DNA of 64,000 nt from Armigeres subalbatus. Lineage: Eukaryota; Arthropoda; Insecta; Diptera; Culicidae. The notes below the pieces were generated by a model. It saw only the letters and a program-made list of their open reading frames with translations. It did no database searches and was not told the origin of the DNA. This document shows, piece after piece, positions 57,239 through 64,000 of this stretch (positions within the stretch are counted from its first letter, which is position 1; each line of letters opens with the position of its first letter). The stretch spans positions 16,772-80,771 of the forward strand of contig NW_026942951.1 in the NCBI RefSeq assembly GCF_024139115.2, written 5' to 3'. The position numbers and the translations under genes are program-made.

Positions 57239-57515
57239 TTGCGGGGATGTAATTCATCGTAGATCATCCTGTCGCAACCTGCGAAACCTAGCGACTTGCA
57301 ATTCCATGTCCCAAGCTTCCAATCGTGATCCTGTATTCGTCGCCTAGATCTTTGCCGATTATATCGAGTCGCATTATCTCTTATATTGTTCGTAATGATT
57401 GCTTTCAAAGGCGGCTTATTGGGCCTGCGCAAACCTCTTGTCTCGTCGGAGGGCCGTCGTGCAGGGCTGTTTAGCGTCCCACCTAACACCAGGACTTGGG
57501 CTTGTGCGCTTTGAG
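57239..57515 (-). pseudogene. RTE-like 5' coding region, interrupted by the I element
   Basis: Minus-strand reading with LGLRRPNKPPLKAIITNN-like upstream sequence, then HDWKLGTWNCKSLGFAGCDR (start of the endonuclease fold) and HPRNFDV at the boundary. It continues after the 47029 duplication as VALQEI. A second copy at 57980-58280 shows the same region without the insertion. Confidence 0.75.
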
Positions 57516-57979
57516 CGGCACACGGTCGCTTTGGCGGAGCCTACTTGCGGATACATGCAGCTTTTTATAGAGGTTTAACAGGGCCCACTGTCAAACCCTA
57601 CCACATCGTCAAGCCCTTGGACATAGTCCTTGCTGCCCACAAATAAATAAGTTGTATTTTACACAATTCCGAAAAAATAGCAAAAACCTGTTTTTGAACA
57701 AATTGGCACCGAATCTTTTGATTTTTATTGCTACAGATCAATAGTTTTTCGCAAAACTCAGCATTCTGGGAAATTCTTAGTACGAAACCAACGGTTCAAT
57801 TATTGTTATATGTCAACATTTTATACAGTTCCTGTAGGGTCCTTTGCAGAAATGTATTGAAATCTGTCATCCGCTGCTGGTTGGGTGTGGATAGATTTCA
57901 TTTTTCGAATTTATTTCTTCTTATTGCAATAATTCTCGTCAATTTATTTCAACTTGTTTGAAGAAAATCGCATATGAGT
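57516..57979. other. Spacer with a short RTE-type 3' fragment
   Basis: Bases 57570-57645 (CCCACTGTCAAACCCTACCA, then CATCGTCAAGCCC and GGACATAGTCCTTGCTGCCC) match minus-strand sequence at 45885-45980 and so run opposite to the neighbouring RTE pieces. The rest is AT-rich and unassigned. Confidence 0.5.
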
Positions 57980-58293
57980 GGCATGGCATTCTGGGTTTAG
58001 CATTTCCTGCAGCGCTACGACGACGTCGAATTTTCGGGGAAGTAATTCATCGCAGATTATCTTTTCGAAACCTGCGAAACCTAGTGGCTTGCAGTTTCTT
58101 GTTCCAAGCTTCCAGTCGTGGTCCTTTATTCGTCGCCTAGGTCGTTACCGATTGTATCGAATCGTATTATCTTCTATGCCGTTCGTTATGGTTGCTTTTA
58201 AAGGCGGCTTATTGGGCCTGCGCAAACCTCCTATCTGGTCGGAGGGCCGTCCTGTCAGGTCTATTCAGCGATCCACCTAACACCAGGACTTGG
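57980..58293 (-). pseudogene. Second RTE-like 5' fragment with the empty I-element target site
   Basis: Aligns directly with 57239-57500 (CGAAACCTAG-GACTTGCA, AAGGCGGCTTATTGGGCCTG, CGGAGGGCCGTC, CCACCTAACACCAGGACTTG) and extends across the I-element target (CAGCGCTACGACGACGTCGA at 58011-58030) without interruption. Decayed, no readable protein. A MITE starts just beyond it. Confidence 0.75.
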
Positions 58294-58304
58294 GATGTGT
58301 TATG

Positions 58305-58702
58305 CAACGTACACACCAGTCAAGCAGTTTGACGAACATTGACTCCGCCCCCAAGAAAACGCTTCGATTGCTGCTTTGTTTAAACGTGTGTGAAGTTGTT
58401 CGAACAACCATTTGACAGTTGGCGGCTCGGTTGGAAAAAATTAAAACGGTTTGATTTTGGTTTGAGTTGTTGGGGGTGGAGTCAAGGTTCGCCGAACATG
58501 TTTGAGCATTTGTAGTGAAGTTGCACAAACCCCATATATTTTTTGATGGTTGGTGCTCAAGTTGGCGCTTCGGTCGTTCGTGTGTGATATTGTTGGTCGA
58601 ATAAATTGATTGTTCGTGTCGCTGTTGGTAAAACTTGATGGATGTTTGAATAAACGAGAGGTAGAGTCAATGTTGGTCAAACTGCTTGACCGTGTGTACG
58701 TT
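58305..58702. mobile_element. 398-bp MITE with AACGTACAC ends
   Basis: Left AACGTACACACCAGTCAAGC followed by AGTTTGACGAACATTGACTC is inverted on the right (GAGTCAATGTTGGTCAAACT, then GCTTGACCGTGTGTACGTT), giving terminal repeats of about 40 bp. Interior rich in GTTGGT/GTTCG words; non-coding. Superfamily not assigned. Confidence 0.8.
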
Positions 58703-58734
58703 CCATTAGGCTGGACGTCTGCAAGTTTCATTGA

Positions 58735-59006
58735 TATTCTTATTCTTATTATTGGCTTTGGCCTCGCAGCCTAGTGTTCATTTAGCACTTCCACAGATAT
58801 TAACTGCGAGGTTTCTAAGCTAAGTTACCATTTTTGCATTTGTATATCATGAGGCTAAACACGATGATACTATGCCCAGGGAAGTCGAGAGAATTCCCAA
58901 TCCAAAAAAATTGTCTAGACCGGCACCGGGAATCGAACCCAGCCACCCTAAGCATGGTCTTGCTTTGTAGCCGCGCGTCTTACCGCACGGCTAAGAAGGG
59001 CCCCCA
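58735..59006 (-). mobile_element. tRNA-derived SINE with RTE-like tail
   Basis: On the minus strand the head (59006 downward) is tRNA-like: CTTAGCCGTGCGGTAAGACG (A-box-like), then GCTGGGTTCGATTCCCGG (B box, about 58925-58942). The body contains GACTTCCCTGGGCATAGTAT and GGTAACTTAGC words, and the 3' part reads AGAAACCTCGCAGTTAATAT, CTGTGGAAGTGC, GAACACTAGGCTGC, ending in AATAATAAGAATAAGAAT (58736-58755). The 3' part matches the tail of the RTE-like element at 40690-40795. Transcribed, if at all, by RNA polymerase III from the internal boxes. Confidence 0.85.
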
Positions 59007-59139
59007 AATATATATTGTATACAATAGATACACTCTGCTCAAGGAGCCGATTATGCTCTTCACCCGGGAGCATCCTAAGTAGAATCGAGAATCGAACTCT
59101 CAACCTCTGGGTTGAAAACTTTGCGCCTTTGCTCGTATA

Positions 59140-60083
59140 CCTGAAAACTACATTTTAGAGTCATGATGTCTTCAGAAGAGTTGAAGGATGTTTCCTGGGC
59201 TTTCTTTTGATAAGAAAATATCAATGATCTATCCACCTTGAAGGGCGGTATGAAATAAAAAAAATAGTGGTTAGTGGTTGTTCTTTGCAATGTTATAAAG
59301 AATGTAAATTGGAACATCTTTTCTGAAGACACAATATTTGACAAACGGTTTTGTAAGGAATTAGAGCACGTTTTGTATGAATGACCCCCAAAAATCATAT
59401 TTTGAGTATAACTTTTTTGGAAATGATTTTAGCACTATGGTTTATTCTAGAAAGTTGTGCATAATGACAAAAAACATGTTTGTCTAGAAGACTACTTTGA
59501 TCTATTTTGAAACCTGTCAAAGTTATTAAGGAATCTTTAGAAAAAATAGTTAATTTTCACATCAACACACCATGAAAAGCGGCAAGAGGCGGCAAGCCAA
59601 ATAGCCACCATCTGAAAGATTCGGTTTTAAACTACCGAATGCACAATGTTTTGTTTTGTTCCGTCGTGTTCCACTATTGTTTTGAATCAACTTAGAAAAA
59701 TCCTTAATGTACGTTTTCCAGTACAACTGTTACGTAAACAATCAGAAAGTGGCTAACATGATTAGTTATTTATTTACACAAAACGTATTTACACAAAACG
59801 AAAGTGGCTAACATGATTAGTTATTTATTTACACAAAACGTGCTCTAACGTGCTCCTTACAAAACCGTTTGTCCAATATTGTGTCTTCAGAAAAGATGTT
59901 CCAATTCACATTCTTTATAACATTGCAGAGAACAACCACTGCTTTTGTACATCTGCGTAAATTTTTTATTTCATACCGCCCTTCAAGGTGGATAGATCAT
60001 TGATATTTTCTTATCAAAAGAAAGCCCAGGAAACATCCTTCAACTCTTCTGAAGACATCATGACTCTGAAATGTAGTTTTCAG
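59140..60083. mobile_element. Foldback element, about 0.94 kb, arms about 240 bp
   Basis: The left arm (59140-59375) and right arm (59835-60083) are inverse copies: CTGAAAACTACATTTTAGAG / CTCTGAAATGTAGTTTTCAG, TTGATAAGAAAATATCAATG / TTGATATTTTCTTATCAA, ATCTTTTCTGAAGACACAAT / its inverse at 59878, and GAGCACGTTTTGT / ACAAAACGTGCTC. The right arm has about 12 extra bases. No coding capacity. Confidence 0.8.
59744..59840. repeat. Tandem duplication in the foldback centre
   Basis: GAAAGTGGCTAACATGATTA followed by GTTATTTATTTACACAAAACG occurs twice, about 54 bases apart, next to an additional ATTTACACAAAACG. Confidence 0.85.
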
Positions 60084-60259
60084 GTCGAAAACTAAAAAAC
60101 GCACGTTTTGGGGGCTTCTGAACCAGTGTGCAACGCCATCAATAGGTAGGTGAAGGTTTCCGCTTCCTGTTGATGGTGTTGGTTTGCGTGGGAGAGCTAT
60201 CAGATTCGTCCAAACGTCGTTTAAATCTTTGTTTACAAAAGCAGATAAGTCGTTTTGAA
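60084..60259. other. Unassigned spacer
   Basis: Short, no recognised feature. Confidence 0.4.
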
Positions 60260-61310
60260 AATTACACAAACTGGTGGAAGAGGAAGGAAGGGGTCATATA
60301 GCGTCCAGACGACAAGCTGGAGTGTGAGAACTTTCGAGCGATCACCATCCTTGATGCCGCCTACAAAGTGATATCCCAGGTCATCGTCCGTCATCTGTAA
60401 CCAATAGTAACGAATCAGAATCTGTAACGAATCAGATCTCTACTGTAAGGCAAATCCTTCAAAACATGCCGAGAATAACAGATCCCAATGAACTATCTGA
60501 CTAGAACAGCTTTCTTGGGAAGCTTACCAGACTGATCAAAGCAATGGTGGATAGTGTGCAAAACTGTGTGAAGATTTTGGGCGAACACTTCAGTTCGTTT
60601 GATCACGTCGGGAGCTAAGAGCGATGGACTTTGGTGCCTGTTGCTCGACATTGCGCTACGTATCATGCGGAGAACCAGGTGTAGCAGCCGGGGTACGATT
60701 TGTAAGATCGGTTGTTCTTCACAAACATGAAACTTAGACCATGCTCGAGGAGGACTTGCAAGCACTCGGAAAATTCAAAAGACGGGTGTTTAGGACCATC
60801 TTTGGTGGTTTGCAAGAAAACGATGTGTGGCGGCGAAGGGTGAACCACCTGCTCACCCTACTCTATGGTAAACCCAGTATTCAGAAGGTACACACTTATT
60901 TTTTTTCACCCAGATCTCAGCATTTTTTGTTAATTTTCCCTAGGTGGGCACCGCCGAGTTTCAGCAAACATGATTTTTGCCGAGATCTGTGACGTTTCAG
61001 TTGCTGAAATACAGAAAATATTTTACTGGGAATCAGTAATAAACGAAATTTTCTGCCGAAGTTCAGTTTTGAAATTTACTGAGCTACAGCGGTGCCCAAT
61101 TTTGCCGAGCTCGAAATAGAAAAAAGTTAGTGTGTAGCTGAAACCGGAAGGGAACAATGGGAAGGGCGTGTTACAAGAATGCCGGACAGCCACATCGTGT
61201 TCGCTTCCAACCCGGCAGTTATAAGAAGGTGTGAAGTGCAGTGGGCGTGATGGTGGGCTGACTAGGTACAGAACGACTTGGGAGCGGGCCATTTGGCATA
61301 ATTGTGAACA
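60260..61310 (+). pseudogene. RTE-like RT and C-terminal remnant, interrupted by a MITE
   Basis: Aligns along its length with 39475-40690 of the RTE-like element: FRAITILDAAYKVISQVI (60310-60380), RLIKAMVDSVQNCVK (60530), the region where FADD should be is deleted, then EEDLQALGKFKRRVFRTIFG, LLTLLYGKPSIQKV (60850-60890), a MITE at 60891-61134, and REGRVTRMPDSHIVFASNP (61150-61220). More decayed than the main copy, with large deletions. Confidence 0.8.
60891..61134. mobile_element. 244-bp MITE with TA target duplication
   Basis: Left end CACACTTATTTTTTTTC and right end (inverted) CACACTAACTTTTTTC, with shared inner words GGGCACCGC and GCCGAG. Flanked by TA at 60889-60890 and 61135-61136. The empty site is seen in the main RTE-like copy (CCAGAAGGTAGCCAAAGCC at 40521-40539). 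TA duplication suggests Tc1/mariner relatives. Confidence 0.8.
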
Positions 61311-62365
61311 GCGTCAACAGTGAGGGACATTTAGCATAACGTACTTCTGGCATAATTCTTTTGTGTAAATCAGTTGCTTGACTGAATGAAGTTGAAAAAA
61401 ATCAGAAGGGTTATGTACAAGACACAACCGCCCAACGTAAACTACGTAAGGCAGTTTAGTCCATTGAGGATTGGTACTATAATATTTTTAGAAAATTCAT
61501 TTGATTACTTATGTCACTGGTTTCGAACAAAACTAGCGTATCTTCAAATATGAACATTGTTGGATACGATAATTGTTTGAAAAATTTACTATGAAAACCA
61601 AAATTCATTCCTCAGTGGTAATGATGCCTTTTTTGGATCCGAATTGCCTACATTTGGGTTTTGAAGCATTTGATGAAATATTTCAATAGAAGAAGCCCTA
61701 AGGTAGCATCTTCTTTTTCGATTGCAACATTTATTATTCAGAAACATTCCAATCATAGGCATATCTTGTTTTTCGTGCATCACTAGAAATCATAAAATGT
61801 CAGTCATGTACCAAAACCCAATTAATTTGGTTGTAATGCGCGCGAGTAGTAAACGTTGAGGACGGGAAAAGAGGGTGTGTGTTTATACAATCTAACTCCC
61901 ACTGTCCGGCAGTGTCACTATGGATAAAATATTCGTGCAACCATTTTAATAATATCATTGCAAGATTCTTGAATCAGGGAGCAAGAAGGTGATAGCTCTA
62001 TTGTAACTCATATATCCCGTTTCAAGAACGTATGCGTTTCGGAGCTATAGTCGTGTACAATAAGTACCGCATGATTGCACCCACGTATTATAAGAATATC
62101 TTAAGTGCATTCACACTTCCTGAATCAAAGTTAAATCCGTCTGATTCAGGCGCGCATTTAATTGGACAAAATATTATTAGGCCGATATATATATATTTTT
62201 AAATATGTCCCACCCCCTTCGATTCTTTTGCTCAAAAATAACAATTTGAGGGGCAACAAAAACAATTTCCGGTAAATTTTGAGAACTTTCAAAACATTCT
62301 TTAACAAATCCGAGGAGTTTTTTTTAATTTGTTTTTTTTTTTTCATTTTAATATTTATTTTTTAC
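61311..62365. other. Unassigned DNA
   Basis: No gene seen. A few TGGCATAATT / TTTAGCATAA words (61285-61365) look like a decayed short repeat. Confidence 0.4.
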
Positions 62366-62618
62366 TAGCAGATCCGAGGAACTTTGTTTCGCCTAAAATT
62401 GATTTATTCTCTGATTAGTTCTCGAGTTATGCAGAAATGTTTGGTTCATTTGTATGGGAGCCCCTCTTTCCAGAAGGGGGAGGCGTTGCAAACCGCCACA
62501 GAAATAAATCTTCCCTTCCAAAACCTCCACATGCCAGATTTGGTTCCATTTGCTTGATCTCGAGTTATGATGAAATTGGTGTTTCATTTGTATAGGAGCC
62601 AGGTTCCAAAGAGGAGAC
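62366..62618 (+). repeat. Terminal module repeat, TAGCAGATCCGAGGAAC type
   Basis: Begins ACTAGCAGATCCGAGGAACT and shares TTCGCCTAAAATTGATTTAT, TCTCGAGTTATGCAGAAATG, CATTTGTATGGGAGCCCC and an AAGGGGGAGG block with 11453-11703. Its end is cut by the neighbouring TIR element. Confidence 0.6.
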
Positions 62619-63613
62619 ATAAACTACTTCTAAGGGGAAGCCTCGGATCAGGGTGCAAAATGAAAATTTCCAAATATTTTAATAAATATGTGTAACTGCC
62701 TCATTAGTTAAAATGCTCAACATTTTCCAAAGTCGTTTTTAAATATAAACATGTTTGTGCAATAACATTGCGATGATTGCATTACTAGCAAGGGCATTGT
62801 CATCGATAACAATTGATCGTCTCATGCCTGCACAAACATGCCCCTATCTGCATCACTTTTTATACACCATGCACTACATTACGCATTTTTGTTACATTTG
62901 TTTCGACCGCGGTCACTGGTCCGGCTCCATTGTTCTACTTTTTGTGCGAAACATCTTCAATGTACAAGTACTAATGTAGGGAAGGGGGAGGAAATGATGG
63001 TGCAATCACTCGCCCACTGCAAGCCGAATATACCTCTGCACTTGCCACGAGTTTTATGCGGAATTTGTTGGAATTTTTGGGTTAGGTTCGAGAGGCAGAG
63101 GTCCGTCTTGGTCAAAGAGCCGCCAATGTGATAGATAGGAGAAAGTAACCGATGGAATTTCTAATTGGATGTAGGAAGCGAGCTTTATAGTTCATTTCCA
63201 ATTCTAACAAATTACTGCTAGAATACTCAAGTTGAAGGTATAGGAATAGAAATGGAAACGGTATGGAAGTCCATTTCCAGTTCTCGCGATTGCTAGAACA
63301 TGAGAAATATAGAGAAAGATAAAAAGTAGGAGAATGGAACGGACCTGGGATTGAACCCACGACCTCCTGCGTATAAGGCAGAAGCAGTACCATATGATTA
63401 TCAAGTCCGCTCGCGTTCATAACCCAAAGTTTCAATATAATTGACAAATTGGTAGGAAATGTCCGAGTCGATTGATATATAAATCTCAAAAATCCATCGG
63501 AAGATAAAGGCGCTATTAAAGCTCAAAATCTTACATGATTTCGTGACGGTCTCGAATTTGGAAATTTTCATTTGTCACCCTGTATCCGAATCTTCCCCTT
63601 AGACGTAGTTTAC
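62619..63613. mobile_element. About 1-kb TIR element carrying a SINE
   Basis: The left end TAAACTACTTCTAAGGGGAAG and the following AGGGTGCAAAATGAAAATTT pair with the inverted right end (AAATTTTCATTTGTCACCCT, then CTTCCCCTTAGACGTAGTTTA). The interior (62700-63170) is unassigned; the SINE at 63170-63418 probably inserted secondarily. No transposase. Confidence 0.75.
63170..63418 (-). mobile_element. Second tRNA-derived SINE, tRNA-Ile-like head
   Basis: The minus-strand head near 63418 reads AGCGGACTTGATAATCATAT (A-box region), then an anticodon-like arm TCTGC-CTTATAC-GCAGG with a 5-bp stem and a 7-base loop (UAU in the anticodon position), then GTGGGTTCAATCCCAGG (B box, 63346-63362). The body downstream is rich in GGAAATGGACTTCCATACCG-like sequence and runs into AATTGGAAATGAACTAT. 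Unlike the SINE at 58.7 kb it shows no RTE-type tail. It is a mobile element, not a functional tRNA gene, because mismatches and the long body follow. Confidence 0.75.
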
Positions 63614-64000
63614 GTCAAATTATCAATATAGGTATCAAAAGTGAAGAATCATTTTCTAAAGTTTCGATTTTCCACGCACGTAATGTTTGTTGATGAAAAC
63701 CAAGCAACAGTTTGGCTGTTATTGACAATGAAGAACATCAATGCTTGCTTAGATATAAATAACAGTTCAGTGTTTGGAAGCAGTTAATGTCAAACTTTTT
63801 ATAACAGCCGCCATTATGGCAAGAGTGGAAACCTCCATAAACTGATTTTAGTGCGTAGAACTGTACATGTACCACTTTTCCTGGCAACGAAATTTCCATT
63901 GTGATATACACCAGAAGTTAAAAAGTACATATGTCCAGATTTAGTTGTCAAAAATCACTTTTTTGTTATTCCTTACAAGATCTTTGCAAACAGAAGCCGG
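63614..64000. other. Unassigned right edge of the window
   Basis: AT-rich, nothing recognised. Confidence 0.4.

Noticed and set aside
59075..59120. tRNA-like B box (GAGAGTTCGATTCTCG on the minus strand)
   Set aside because: No matching A box, acceptor stem or SINE body; a chance or decayed remnant.
63340..63418. Functional tRNA-Ile(UAU) gene
   Set aside because: The head folds partly like a tRNA but leads into a SINE body, and the acceptor stem does not close.
1..64000. Endogenous viral elements (non-retroviral)
   Set aside because: None of the readable proteins resembles flavivirus or rhabdovirus-type proteins; only retrotransposon proteins were recognised. Absence by eye is not proof.

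Overview
The window looks like a stretch of a large, repeat-dense insect genome, most probably a culicine mosquito (Aedes-like). This rests on the mix of mobile elements: I-clade, Jockey-like and RTE-like non-LTR retrotransposons, BEL/Pao and Ty1/copia retrotransposons, tRNA-derived SINEs, and many inverted-repeat (MITE and foldback) elements in AT-rich DNA. I see no intact host protein gene. Nearly every readable protein is a damaged transposon protein; the one host-derived coding trace is a broken copy of a TFIIIC subunit 3 (GTF3C3) gene at 1.7-2.4 kb on the minus strand.

Layout, left to right. 0-9.6 kb: GTF3C3 pseudogene, MITEs, two tandem copies of a terminal repeat module (one carrying a 412-bp MITE), a copia remnant that has lost its RT catalytic core, two minus-strand non-LTR tails, and a GGAAGTTCCTCC-type minisatellite. 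10.4-11.7 kb: a foldback element and another terminal module. 11.7-18.2 kb: a plus-strand I-clade element with 12-13 bp target-site duplication, itself split by a 1-kb hAT-type element. 18.2-22.8 kb: mostly unassigned, with two MITEs. 22.8-30.7 kb: a BEL/Pao element whose integrase is cleanly split by a 2.76-kb foldback element flanked by TA. 31-37.5 kb: minisatellites, a 1.1-kb foldback and a short MITE. 37.5-40.8 kb: a plus-strand RTE-like element set in TCGGCCAAATGTCC-type minisatellite. 41-45.8 kb: minisatellite, an RT fragment and unassigned DNA, with one weak promoter/first-exon candidate near 42.7 kb.

45.8-57.6 kb is a three-level nest on the minus strand. An RTE-like element (outer halves 45.85-47.03 and 57.24-57.52 kb) is split by an I-clade element (47,038-57,229) with a 9-bp target-site duplication. 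That I element is split near its 3' end by a block carrying a Jockey-like element (47.3-51.0 kb). A 25-N assembly gap sits at one edge of the block. 57.9-64 kb: RTE fragments, MITEs, two SINEs, a foldback and a TIR element.

The elements explain one another. Several insertions have an uninterrupted paralogue elsewhere in the window, so insertion points and target duplications can be read directly. The SINE at 58.7-59.0 kb shares its 3' tail with the RTE element at 40.7 kb, which suggests an RTE-type enzyme mobilised it. I found no new biological system; the most unusual items are the foldback with inverted arrays of about 141-bp repeats, the SINE/RTE shared tail and the readable nesting order. 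All family names come from recognising motifs by eye, without database comparison.
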